Below, one piece after another: positions 10,200-20,137 of a stretch of 64,000 nucleotides of DNA (the first letter of the stretch is position 1; each line of letters begins with the position of its first letter). The DNA lies in NCBI RefSeq assembly GCF_000412695.1, contig NC_021499.1:6076001-6140000 (forward strand), read 5' to 3'. Below the pieces are notes generated by a model that saw only the letters and a list, made by a program, of their open reading frames with translations, was not told where the DNA came from and did not search any database. The position numbers and the translations under genes are program-made. Source of the stretch: Pseudomonas resinovorans NBRC 106553 (lineage in GTDB: Bacteria > Pseudomonadota > Gammaproteobacteria > Pseudomonadales > Pseudomonadaceae).

Positions 10200-12089
10200 T
10201 CAGGCCTGCGCCGAACTGCGTTCGCGCAGCCAACTGCGGCCGTAGAGCAAGGCGATAGCCAGCAGTGCCAGGGCCTGGGCCGACAGCGTGTAGGCATCGG
10301 GGTGGATGCCCAGCCAATCGAACTCGACGAAGGGTACCGGGCGGGTGCCGATCACGCCGGCTTCCTGCAGCGCGGCCACGCCATGGCCGGCGAACACCAC
10401 CGACAGGGCGCAGAGCAGGATGGCGTTGGCAGTGAAGAAGGTGCCCAGGGGCAGCCTCGCCGAGCCGCGCAGGATGACCCAGGCCAGGCCCACCAGCAGC
10501 ACCAGTGCCGTCACCGCGCCGGCGATGACCATGCTGTGGCCGGCGGGGCCTGCCTGCAGCCAGAGGGTCTCGTAGAACAGGATGACTTCGAACAGCTCGC
10601 GGTACACCGAGAAGAACGCCAGGGTGGCGAAGCCGAAGCGGCCGCTGCTGCTGATCAGGTGATCCTTGATGTAGCTCTGCCAGGCGGCGGCGTGGCGGCG
10701 GTCGTGCATCCACACGCCGAGCCAGAGCACCATCACGCAGGCGAACAGCGCGGTGAAGCCTTCCATCAGCTCGCGCTGGGCGCCACCGACATCGATCAGG
10801 TAGGCAGCCACCGCCCAGGTGGCGAAACCGGCGACTATCGCCAGGCCCCAGCCGACGTGGACGCCGCGTACAGCATGCTCCTGGCCGGTCTTGCGCAGGA
10901 AGGCGAGGATCGCCGCCAGCACCAGGATCGCTTCCAGGCCTTCGCGCAGCAGGATCAGCAGGCTGGAGATGAAGCTCAGCGAGCCGCTCAGTCCATCGCT
11001 GCCCAGCAGGTCGGCCGACTTGTCCAGCTCGACCTTGGCCTGCTCCAGCAGCTGCGCCGCCTTGGCCACCGGCTGGCGGTCCTGCAGGGCCTGCCGATAG
11101 GCCATCAGCGAGCGCTCGGTGGTCTTGCGCTGCGCGGCGTCGAGGTTGTCGAGGGAGCTTTCGACCAGCTCGAAGCCTTCGAGGTAGGCGGCCACGGAGA
11201 GGTCGTAGGCCTGGTCCGCGTCGCCATCACGGTAGGCCTTGAGGCTCTGCTCCAGGGTGGCGCGGGTATGCCCGATCAGCTCCTTCGGCCCGCGCTGCTG
11301 GATCGGCGGCTGGGCGCGCTGGGCGCGGAACAGCGCCTGGGTGGCGGCGCCCTGGCTGGCACCGACCTCTTCCGGGGTGCGGCCGGCCAGCTCGCCGAGC
11401 GAGATGGGCTCGCCCTTCACCGCGGGGTCGGCGCTGAAGCCGGCGATGTAGCTGGCCAGGTCCCAGCGCTGGCGATCATCCAGCTGGTCGGCGAAGGCCG
11501 GCATATCGGTGCCTTCGACGCCCAGGCCAAGAGTGTTGTAGAGGTCGTAGAGGCTCATGCGGTCCATCCGCGCCTGGTCGCGCAGGTTGGCCGGTGGCGG
11601 CTCCAGGCCCATGCCGGCAGGGCCGTCGCCGGCGCCGGCGTCGCCGTGGCAGACGCTGCAATGCTGGGCATAGAGCGGTGCGCCACGGGCGGGATCAGGG
11701 GTGATGAGGGGGGCCTGGCTGACCTCGTAGGTCGCCGCCAGCCGGGTGGCCAGCTGGCGCGCCTGGCGGGCCACGCTGGCACCGTCCTGCTTGGCTTCGA
11801 CCGCCTGGTGCAGGCTGGCGACGCCGGCCTCCAGGTCTTTCTGGCCGTCGCGAGCAGGCAGGGCGACGATCAGGCCCTGCAGCGCGCCGAGGAATTCGAT
11901 CTGTTCACGGTACTCGCTGGTGTCGACGACCTTGCCGTCGACCACGGTGGCCGGGTAATCCGCGCCGATGTAACTGAGCAGGTGCAGCGCCTGGGCGGCG
12001 CCTTCGGCCGGGTCGGCCAGCAGATTGAAACTGCAGAGCGCGATCAGCGGCATGAAAAGCCAGCTGAGCAATCTGGGAATGGGGAACAT
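10200..12089 (-). CDS. cytochrome c / FTR1-family iron permease fusion
   Basis: A 629-residue protein with three parts. First comes an N-terminal export signal (FMPLIALCSFNLLADP). Next is a periplasmic region with one c-type heme site, CSVCHG, near residue 142, plus a distal methionine candidate in TDMPAFADQL. The C-terminal FTR1 permease has about seven membrane spans, with acidic iron-binding motifs REGLEAILVLA (about 378) and YRELFEVILFYE (about 493). FTR1 proteins import iron after oxidation; fusion to a cytochrome domain suggests the redox step is built in. No EfeO or EfeB partner is adjacent. A palindrome resembling a Fur site abuts the start, suggesting iron repression. The ribosome-binding site is poor. 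Confidence 0.88.
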   Translation of the reverse strand: MFPIPRLLSWLFMPLIALCSFNLLADPAEGAAQALHLLSYIGADYPATVVDGKVVDTSEYREQIEFLGALQGLIVALPARDGQKDLEAGVASLHQAVEAKQDGASVARQARQLATRLAATYEVSQAPLITPDPARGAPLYAQHCSVCHGDAGAGDGPAGMGLEPPPANLRDQARMDRMSLYDLYNTLGLGVEGTDMPAFADQLDDRQRWDLASYIAGFSADPAVKGEPISLGELAGRTPEEVGASQGAATQALFRAQRAQPPIQQRGPKELIGHTRATLEQSLKAYRDGDADQAYDLSVAAYLEGFELVESSLDNLDAAQRKTTERSLMAYRQALQDRQPVAKAAQLLEQAKVELDKSADLLGSDGLSGSLSFISSLLILLREGLEAILVLAAILAFLRKTGQEHAVRGVHVGWGLAIVAGFATWAVAAYLIDVGGAQRELMEGFTALFACVMVLWLGVWMHDRRHAAAWQSYIKDHLISSSGRFGFATLAFFSVYRELFEVILFYETLWLQAGPAGHSMVIAGAVTALVLLVGLAWVILRGSARLPLGTFFTANAILLCALSVVFAGHGVAALQEAGVIGTRPVPFVEFDWLGIHPDAYTLSAQALALLAIALLYGRSWLRERSSAQA

Positions 12090-12094
12090 GAGTC

Positions 12095-12110
12095 AATCTC
12101 AAATGAGAAT
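12095..12110. promoter_or_regulatory. Fur-box-like palindrome upstream of the iron permease
   Basis: TCTCA-AA-TGAGA (12097-12108) is a perfect 5-bp inverted repeat inside the AT-rich ATTCTCATTTGAGATT (minus strand), ending about 7 nt before the permease ATG. The TGAGAAT half resembles the Fur half-site core. Assignment is by eye and by the iron-related gene. Confidence 0.5.
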
Positions 12111-12192
12111 GGGGAAACGAATTGTTACCTTACTAACGATTCAGCTCAACCCCAGATGACTCCCCGGCGTGCGGCAGCTTGCCTCACACCTT

Positions 12193-12225
12193 GGCTGCAA
12201 GCCCCGTGGGAACTGGGCTGCAGCC
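12193..12225. other. stable hairpin between the permease and LysE genes
   Basis: GGCTGCA(A)GCCC pairs with GGGCTGCAGCC, an 11-bp stem with one bulge and a 10-nt loop. No T-run follows on either strand, so it is only a weak candidate terminator for the lysE-type gene. Confidence 0.4.
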
Positions 12226-12291
12226 GAAACGTAAATTACCTGTGAAGGACCGCGCGAAGCGGATTTCCGACGGGAAGAACCCCGCCGACGA

Positions 12292-12924
12292 TCACACCGG
12301 CGCGCGACGCACCGTGGCCAGAAGCGCGGCGGCACCGACGAACAGGGCGGCGAAGCTGCGGTTCATCACCCGCTGCTGACGCGGGGTGCGCAGCAGGCGC
12401 AGGACTCGGGCGGCCAGGCCGGTGTAGCCCGCCATGACGATGAGGTCGACGGTGATCATGGTCACGCCCATCACCAGGTATTGCTCCACCAGGGGCGCAT
12501 GGGGATCGATGAACTGCGGCAGCACGGCGAGCATGAAGACGATCGCCTTGGGGTTGCTGAAGTTCACCAGGAAGCCGCGCAGCACCAGGGTCAGCGGCCG
12601 GCCGATGGGGCGCACGGCGGAATCGCTGGCCATGTCGCTGGGCAACGCCCGCCATTGCTTGACCGCGAGGTAGACCAGGTAGACCACGCCGAACCACTTG
12701 ATCAGGCTGAAGGCAACGGCGGAGGTGGCCAGGATGGCGCCGACGCCGGCCGCGACGATGGCGATCTGCAGGGCCAGGCCGATCTGCAGGCCGAGGGCAT
12801 TCCAGTAGCCACGCAGGAAACCGTACTGCAGGCCGGAAGACATGGAGGCGATGGCACCGGCACCCGGCGAGAGACTGATCACCCAGCAGGCAACCAGGAA
12901 AGCGAGCCAGGTCTGGAGCGCCAT
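12292..12924 (-). CDS. LysE/RhtB family amino acid exporter
   Basis: A 210-residue inner-membrane protein of the LysE/RhtB superfamily. It starts WLAFLVACWVISLSPGAGAI, containing the family SPGAG motif, and has about six hydrophobic segments; GFLVNFSNPKAIVFMLAVLP near residues 117-136 is the second conserved block. These proteins efflux amino acids or homoserine lactone-like compounds; the substrate is not deducible. It is on the same strand as the mscS-type gene, 72 nt downstream of it, so partial co-transcription is possible. Confidence 0.9.
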   Translation of the reverse strand: MALQTWLAFLVACWVISLSPGAGAIASMSSGLQYGFLRGYWNALGLQIGLALQIAIVAAGVGAILATSAVAFSLIKWFGVVYLVYLAVKQWRALPSDMASDSAVRPIGRPLTLVLRGFLVNFSNPKAIVFMLAVLPQFIDPHAPLVEQYLVMGVTMITVDLIVMAGYTGLAARVLRLLRTPRQQRVMNRSFAALFVGAAALLATVRRAPV

Positions 12925-12996
12925 GGCAGATACCTCGGAAACGAAAAGGGGCGGGCCGCAGAGCCTACGCCTTAGTCCACGCGCTGCAAAGTACGG

Positions 12997-13535
12997 TCAG
13001 CGCCAGCGGCGCACGGGCTTCTGGAAGAACAGGCTGTTGGGCACCTGCACCAGCGCGCCATGGTTGCCTTCGACGGTGTCTTCGAGGGTGGTGTAGAACA
13101 GGTTGATGGCGATGACCCGGCCTTTCACACCCGGCTTGTCGGCGCTTTCCACCACCTCGACCAGGTCGCCGATGCGGAAGGACCCGAGGGAGAGGATCAG
13201 CACCGCGCAGAACATGTTGGAGAGCACGCTCCAGATGGCGAAGAAGGCCACCGCCGCCACGGCGGCGAAGCCGGTCAACGCGGCCCAGAGCACTTCGGCC
13301 GAGACGCCGAAGCGCTCCAGCACCAACATGAGGGCACTGCCGAGGATCATCCAGCGCAGCAGGCCGCGCAGGGGCAGCAGCAGCTCCGGGGGCAGCTGTG
13401 GATAGTGCCTGCCGAGACGCGTGATGCCACGGGTGACGATGCGCTGGACGACCCAGGCGAGCACCACGATGAGCAACAGCTGGCCTGCGCGGATCAGCGG
13501 TCCGCTCCAGGCGGTCAACAGCTCCAGGCTTTCCA

Positions 13536-13536
<1 letters not shown>
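12997..13536 (-). CDS. small MscS-family mechanosensitive ion channel
   Basis: A 179-residue protein with about three membrane helices and an MscS beta-domain. The pore-lining helix lies around FAAVAAVAFFAIWSVLSNMF (residues 95-114), followed by GDLVEVVE and VIAINLFYTTLEDT. It ends right after the beta-domain (NSLFFQKPVRRWR), so it lacks the C-terminal alpha/beta vestibule of the 286-residue E. coli MscS. Such minimal channels are predicted to release osmolytes under membrane tension. Its ATG overlaps the yheS stop codon by one base (TGATG), implying translational coupling. Confidence 0.85.
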
Positions 13537-15446
<1,910 letters not shown>

Positions 15447-15496
15447 GATGGCGGCGGAGTTTATCAGCTTCGCCGTCCCGTCGCCCGAGGAGCACC

Positions 15497-15961
15497 ATGC
15501 CTTCAGACCTGTGGACCTTCGCTGTGCACCTCTACGGCCTTCCCGGCGTTGAGCCGGCCTGCCTGCGCCTGCAGGATCAGGGGGCGGATGTCTGCCTGCT
15601 GCTAACCGGTTGCTGGCTGGGGCGGCGTGGCGTGGCCTTCGATTCCACGCGCCTGGACAGCCTACGCGCCGTCTGCGATCCCTGGCAGGAACAGGTGGTC
15701 GGCCCGCTGCGTGCGCTACGCCAGAACTGGCGCGTGCAGGCGCAGGGCGACCAGGCACTGGCCGGGTTGCGGGAGCAGATCAAGGCACTGGAACTGGAAG
15801 CCGAGCGCAAGCTGCTTGCGCGGCTTGAAGGCGCTGCCGACGGCTGGCCGGGGGGAGCTGGAGCGCAGGTCGAGGCCTGGCTGCAGGGCTGCTGCCCTGG
15901 GCTGGAAGAAACAGGCCGCGACGCGCTGGATCTGGTGCGCGACGCGGCCCTGGCGCTTTAG
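15497..15961 (+). CDS. TIGR02444 family protein
   Basis: A 154-residue protein of the uncharacterised TIGR02444 family, found mainly in gammaproteobacteria. It starts SDLWTFAVHLYGLPGVEPAC, with a conserved LLLTGCWLGRRG block near residues 34-46 and WQEQVVGPLRALRQNWR further on. The C-terminal half is helical and rich in Ala, Leu and Glu. Start supported by GAGGAG 6 nt before the ATG. Its TAG stop overlaps the TAA stop of convergent algP by 3-4 nt. No function assigned. Confidence 0.8.
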   Translation: MPSDLWTFAVHLYGLPGVEPACLRLQDQGADVCLLLTGCWLGRRGVAFDSTRLDSLRAVCDPWQEQVVGPLRALRQNWRVQAQGDQALAGLREQIKALELEAERKLLARLEGAADGWPGGAGAQVEAWLQGCCPGLEETGRDALDLVRDAALAL

Positions 15962-17055
15962 TTCGACGGCGAAGTCGGCGAAGCACCATTGCTGCTGGTC
16001 GGCGCCACGCTGGCAACCGGGGTCGCGGCGGCCGGGACGGCAGGCGCGACGGGAGCAGGCTTGGCGGCAGCGGCCGGAGCGGCAGGCTTGGCGGCGGGAG
16101 CGGGTTTCGCCGCAGCGGCCGGTTTCGCAGCAGGCTTGGCAGCAGGCTTAGCCGCAGCGGGCTTGGCGGCCGGTTTTGCGGCGGGCTTGGCTGCTGCAGG
16201 CTTGGCGGCGGCAGCGGGCTTCGCGGCGGGTTTAGCAGCAGGCTTGGCGGCGGGCTTGGCTGCCGGTTTCGCGGCAACGGCCTTGGCGGCGGCCGGCTTG
16301 GCAGCGGCAGCGGGTTTCGCAGCAGCAGCAGCGGGTTTGGCGGGCGCTTTGGCAGCCGGCTTCGCGGCGGGCTTGGCTGCGGGTTTGGCAGCTGCACGAG
16401 CGGCAGGTTTGGCGGCCGGTTTCGCAGCGGCGGTTTTCACGGCCGGTTTGGCAGCAGGCTTGGCTGCGGGTTTAGCGGCAGCGGCCTTGGCGACAGGCTT
16501 GGCAGCAGCTCTTGCGGCAGGCTTCGCGGCAACCTTGGCAGCAGGTTTAGCAGCGGGCTTGGCAGCAGCGGCTTTTGCCACCGGCTTGGCGGCGGGCTTC
16601 GCTGCAGGCTTGGCAGCCGGCTTCGCGGCGACCTTCGCGGCAGCGGGTTTGGCTGCGCGGGAGGCCAGGGCCTTGTTTGCCGCTTCACGCACCTTGCCGA
16701 CCCCCTGGGCGAGCTTCAGGCTCTCCTGGGAATCACGCTTGAGCTGGGCGATGTAGCTGCGGGTTTCGGCCTGGCGATTCTTCAGGGTTTCCAGCAGGCC
16801 CTCGAGCTCGCCGATGCTGGCCTTGGCCTTGGCTTGCGCCTTGGCTTTGCCGGCCTTCGCCGCATCCTGCAACTTGGTGTGCGCGGCATGCAGTTTTTCC
16901 TGGGCTTTACCGCGCTGCTTTTCCAGTTTGGTCAGCAGCTTTTCAGCGTCGACCGAAGCTTGGGCGCAGGCGTTTTCGAGGTGCTCGAGCAGGCTGTGGG
17001 AAAGCTGTTGCAACAGGTGAAGCGGGGTGCTTACGGGCTTCTTCTTGGCCGACAT
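15958..17055 (-). CDS. algP: alginate regulatory protein AlgP (histone H1-like KPAA-repeat protein)
   Basis: A 365-residue DNA-binding regulator. Residues 1-135 are a helical, charged domain (KKKPVSTPLHLLQQLSHSLL, then coiled-coil-like stretches). Residues from about 136 to the end are built of KPAA/KPAAA/KPVAKAA repeats like eukaryotic histone H1 tails. AlgP (AlgR3) was described in P. aeruginosa as an activator of algD transcription and mucoidy; it probably binds DNA nonspecifically. The ATG is preceded by a near-perfect AGGAGG. The repeat number is expected to vary between strains by slippage. It is downstream of algQ on the same strand. Confidence 0.92.
   Translation of the reverse strand: MSAKKKPVSTPLHLLQQLSHSLLEHLENACAQASVDAEKLLTKLEKQRGKAQEKLHAAHTKLQDAAKAGKAKAQAKAKASIGELEGLLETLKNRQAETRSYIAQLKRDSQESLKLAQGVGKVREAANKALASRAAKPAAAKVAAKPAAKPAAKPAAKPVAKAAAAKPAAKPAAKVAAKPAARAAAKPVAKAAAAKPAAKPAAKPAVKTAAAKPAAKPAARAAAKPAAKPAAKPAAKAPAKPAAAAAKPAAAAKPAAAKAVAAKPAAKPAAKPAAKPAAKPAAAAKPAAAKPAAKPAAKPAAAKPAAKPAAKPAAAAKPAPAAKPAAPAAAAKPAPVAPAVPAAATPVASVAPTSSNGASPTSPSN
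16025..16660. repeat. KPAA-coding repeat tract in algP
   Basis: About 630 nt of degenerate 12-nt units (GGCGGCGGGCTT, GGCAGCAGGCTT and variants on the plus strand) encoding Lys-Pro-Ala-Ala. Copies differ mainly at third positions, which limits but does not prevent slipped-strand or recombinational length change. Confidence 0.9.
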
Positions 17056-17259
17056 GGTATGCCTCCTGGCGGGCGTTATTTGGCCCATACTAGTCGCCTG
17101 TTTCGCGAGTCGCCAGAGGCCGTGCAATTCCGCCCGCCCGGGCCTTGCGACTGATCGTCGACGGATGCTTGCGCCAATGGAATCCGGACCTGCTGTCGCG
17201 AGGTCCTGCAACCCCACTCGTGTCGACGGCTTGGCAACGCCAGGAAGGCTCTGGAATCA

Positions 17260-17284
17260 GGGTCTCAGCGGGACAGTGAGACCC
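17260..17284. other. inverted repeat between algQ and algP
   Basis: GGGTCTCA and TGAGACCC form a perfect 8-bp stem with a 9-nt loop, 26 nt past the algQ stop. No T-run is present on either strand, so it could be a weak terminator, an mRNA-stabilising hairpin or a regulator site ahead of algP. Confidence 0.5.
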
Positions 17285-17309
17285 ATGGCTCCAGCACGGG
17301 AGGACAGGA

Positions 17310-17780
17310 TCAGGCCGGTTGCGGAGCCTGTCCCTGGTGGGCGTTGTGCAGCACTTCGATCAGGCAGTCTTCCAGCTCGAAGCGTTCGTGAAGCAGCTGC
17401 CCGAGTTGCTTGAGCTCGGTGGTCAGGCAGATGTCACGGCAGTCGCCGTTGTCGCAGCGGTCGTTGAACGCCAGGGCGACTTCGGTGATGGCTTCGATAC
17501 GTGGATAGATTTGCTTGGCGAGGTCGAGGCCGCGTTGGTCACCAAACGCTTTCGCCTCGTTGAGCAGTTGCTCGTAGACCTCGAAATGCCCTGCGGAAAC
17601 GTAATCCAGCAGGACCTCACAAAACCTTTGCAGTGCTTCCGCATTGGCGCTGGGGGCCTGGGGCTTGTCGCTCAGCGAGCCATAGACGCGGACCAGCTCC
17701 TGGCGTTCCTGCAACCAGCGGTCGATCAACTGGTGCACGCCACCCCAACGTTCCTGAGCGTTCTGGCAACTTTCGAGCAT
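17310..17780 (-). CDS. algQ: anti-sigma factor AlgQ (Rsd homologue)
   Basis: A 156-residue helical protein of the Rsd/AlgQ family, which binds region 4 of the housekeeping sigma factor and affects alginate, siderophore and virulence gene expression in P. aeruginosa. Recognisable blocks are [20 protein letters not shown] (residues 11-30), the helix containing [20 protein letters not shown] (53-72), and [12 protein letters not shown] with three cysteines near residues 108-117. Length matches AlgQ (about 160). algP follows on the same strand after about 250 nt. Confidence 0.93.
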   Translation of the reverse strand: MLESCQNAQERWGGVHQLIDRWLQERQELVRVYGSLSDKPQAPSANAEALQRFCEVLLDYVSAGHFEVYEQLLNEAKAFGDQRGLDLAKQIYPRIEAITEVALAFNDRCDNGDCRDICLTTELKQLGQLLHERFELEDCLIEVLHNAHQGQAPQPA

Positions 17781-18114
17781 GGTGACGACCTCACTTCCCT
17801 AATTCGGTAATGCCGTTATACGTCTGCTCCGAGACGGTTTTTTGTCGACCGGTGCAAGATTCTGGGAAGGCGCCGCCAAAACGGCAATATTCCGGCGGCG
17901 CGTGCGGGCCAGATTATGCCCGCCAGGCAGTGCCATCAAGGCGCTGGCGGGAAAAAATTCATACGAGCGTTTAATCGACAGGCCGCGGCCCATCAGGCCG
18001 GCGTTCTGGGTCTGCGCGACGAATTGGCGCAGTGGGAATGGTCGCGCAAAGGCGGGAGATAGGACGGGAGATGTTGGAGCGAGGGCGCATGGCGTGCCAT
18101 GCGCCCAAGGGGGA
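17781..18114. other. intergenic region upstream of algQ
   Basis: 334 nt between the dsbB stop and the algQ start, both on the minus strand. A TATAAC -10-like hexamer is visible on the minus strand at 17820-17815, but no good -35 is spaced to it. The stretch near 17940-17985 is AT-richer. No small gene or terminator with a T-run is apparent. Confidence 0.5.
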
Positions 18115-18606
18115 TCAGGTGCGGCGCAGCAGCTGGTAGAGCGAGAACAGGATGCAGCCGGCGAAGGCCAGCAGGCTCCACTCCGGGATGCTCATGCCGA
18201 ACAGGGTCCAGGTCACCGCGGCGCAGTCGGCGGTGCCATGCAGCATGGTCTTGAGGATCTGCATCCAGGGCCAGGCTTCCATCATGAAATCGAAGCTGGG
18301 CAGGCACGCCGGCAACTGGTCGGCCGGAACGCTCTGCAGCCAGATCTGGCGGCCGGCGAAGCCCGCGCCACCAGCGGCGAACAGCAGCGCGAAGAAGGCG
18401 TACACGCGGCGCCCGGTGCGCTCGGGGCCATGCAGTGCAGCGATCAGGCAGACGATGCCGAAGGCGATGATGAACACGCGCTGGACGATGCACAGCGGGC
18501 AGGGTTCGAGACCCAGAGCATGCTCGAGGTAAAGCGCACCACCCATGATGGCGACGCAACCGAGGAAGGCGAGCAGGAAAAGCGAACGCGGGCTTGCCAG
18601 GGACAT
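18115..18606 (-). CDS. dsbB: disulfide bond formation protein DsbB
   Basis: A 163-residue inner-membrane quinone-linked oxidase that re-oxidises periplasmic DsbA. Four membrane spans are visible. The first cysteine pair, CPLC, follows span 2's start (residues 35-38, EPCPLCIVQR), and the second pair is spread over the second periplasmic loop (Cys in LPACLPS near 100 and ADCAAV near 127). This arrangement is diagnostic. P. aeruginosa has two DsbB paralogues, and which one this corresponds to cannot be settled here. No dsbA is adjacent. Confidence 0.9.
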   Translation of the reverse strand: MSLASPRSLFLLAFLGCVAIMGGALYLEHALGLEPCPLCIVQRVFIIAFGIVCLIAALHGPERTGRRVYAFFALLFAAGGAGFAGRQIWLQSVPADQLPACLPSFDFMMEAWPWMQILKTMLHGTADCAAVTWTLFGMSIPEWSLLAFAGCILFSLYQLLRRT

Positions 18607-18769
18607 GGCGGCTCCGTTGGGTTATCGGAAAGGGCGCTACGGTAGTGGAAAGCGCGTTGGCCTTTCAAGGCGACCTACCAGGCAAGGGCAGGTTGCCCAT
18701 CCGGATTTCAGGGCCACGTGTCGGCTGATTACACCAGCCTGGCCGCCCGCCCGGGCCCGTTGGCCGGCA

Positions 18770-18789
18770 GTGATGCACCACTACATCAC
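18770..18789. promoter_or_regulatory. palindrome upstream of dsbB
   Basis: GTGATG-N8-CATCAC, a perfect 6-bp inverted repeat centred about 170 nt upstream of the dsbB start, in the 280-nt gap between hemY and dsbB. It could be an operator; no regulator can be named. Confidence 0.35.
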
Positions 18790-18886
18790 ACAAAAATCCA
18801 GCTCTTTGCCCGGTACCGTTCAGGCGATTCCTACACCAGCGCGACATGGCGTCGCAGCGACCCGGACCTCACCGGGCCGCGCGCTT

Positions 18887-20137
18887 TCAGGCGATCTTCT
18901 CAGCTGGCAGGGGCAAGGCCGGCAGGCGCTGATCGAGCAGGCCCAGGCCTTCCTGGAACAACTGGTTGCTGCGCTCCACTTCACCCAGCTGCGCCAGCAG
19001 GCGCGCCAGCTCGGCGCAGGTTTCCGAATCGCGACGGAAGCTCAGGCTGGTCTCGAAATACTCCCGCGCCTTGCCCCAGAGCCGATTGCGCAGGCACAGA
19101 CGGCCCAGGGTGAGCAGCAGCGAGGCATCGCTCGGATGCTCCTTCAACCAGCCTTCTGCGGTCTGCAGCTGGCGGGCCGGATCACGGCCACGGAGCAGGC
19201 CGTAGAGGCGCACAAGGTCATCGTCGTAGCTGCGCTTGATCGCGCCGCGCACGGCCTCCTCGGCCTCCTCTTCGGCCCCCAGCCGGCGTAGTTGCTCGGC
19301 GAATGCCAGCACCAGCGCGGGCTCATTGCGCTGGGCACTGGAGAGCTGCTGCCAGGCACGGGTCAGCGGCTGCAGAGCGGTTTCGCCCTGGTCCAAGCCC
19401 TCCTCTCCCGCCTGGTGCAGGCGGGCGCTCCAGGCACGCAGCTCCAGCTCGGCCAAGCGAGCTTCCGGTAATGCCTTGTGCTTGCGCAGGTCCGGCAGCA
19501 AGCCCACCAGCGCTGCCCAGTCGCCCCGCACTTCGTGCAGGTGCAGCAACTGGCGCAGCACCTGGTGATGGCGCGGATGGCGCTGGTGCACGGCGTTGAG
19601 GGTTTCCAGCGCCGCCGCCGAATCACCACGATCCAGTTGCAGCTCGGCATGGGCCAGGGCGATGGCCAGTTCGGCCTGGGGCTGGCGCTCCAGGGCACGT
19701 TCCAGCAATTGCTCGGCCTCTTCGGTCTGGCCGATCTTCTGCGCGGCGCGGGCAGCGCCCAGGTAGTAGATCAGCGGCTGCGGATCGCCTTCGGCGGCCC
19801 GTTTCAGATGGCGCAGGGCACGGGCCCAGCGGCCTTCGGCAAGGTCCAGCAGGCCCTGCTCGGAGGCCAGCCGCGCACGGCGTCGGGCGTTGCGTCGAGA
19901 CCACGGATTGACCACGCCACCGGATGCCACCACCAGACGCAGCACGTAGCGCAGGACGATGAACAACAGCCAGAGCACCACCAGCAACGCCAGGGTGGCC
20001 CAGAGGGTGGATTCGTAGCGGAAGCCCTTGTAGGCCACCAGCACGTAGCCCTTGTGCTGGGCCACCTGCATACCGACGAGGGTGGCGATCGCGCCGATCA
20101 CCAGCAGGATCAGCAGGACCTTGAGGAAGCGCTTCAT
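18887..20137 (-). CDS. hemY: HemY, inner-membrane TPR protein of the hem operon
   Basis: A 416-residue protein of the gammaproteobacterial HemY family (not the protoporphyrinogen oxidase of Gram-positives). Two N-terminal hydrophobic segments (residues about 4-22 and 42-62) anchor it, and the remainder is TPR-like helical repeats, for example LIYYLGAARAAQKIGQTEEA and LLTLGRLCLRNRLWGKAREY. Its function is not firmly known; it has been linked to late heme synthesis or assembly. Its ATG overlaps the hemX stop (ATGA), so the two are translationally coupled. Confidence 0.92.
   Translation of the reverse strand: MKRFLKVLLILLVIGAIATLVGMQVAQHKGYVLVAYKGFRYESTLWATLALLVVLWLLFIVLRYVLRLVVASGGVVNPWSRRNARRRARLASEQGLLDLAEGRWARALRHLKRAAEGDPQPLIYYLGAARAAQKIGQTEEAEQLLERALERQPQAELAIALAHAELQLDRGDSAAALETLNAVHQRHPRHHQVLRQLLHLHEVRGDWAALVGLLPDLRKHKALPEARLAELELRAWSARLHQAGEEGLDQGETALQPLTRAWQQLSSAQRNEPALVLAFAEQLRRLGAEEEAEEAVRGAIKRSYDDDLVRLYGLLRGRDPARQLQTAEGWLKEHPSDASLLLTLGRLCLRNRLWGKAREYFETSLSFRRDSETCAELARLLAQLGEVERSNQLFQEGLGLLDQRLPALPLPAEKIA

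Noticed and set aside
10302..12245. A 647-residue open frame antisense to the iron permease
   Set aside because: No domain, His/Gln/Arg-rich; the sense gene has heme and FTR1 motifs.
16025..16660. A possible CRISPR array or tandem repeat of mobile origin
   Set aside because: The repeats are 12-nt codon-level units in frame with algP and have no spacers, so this is coding low complexity.
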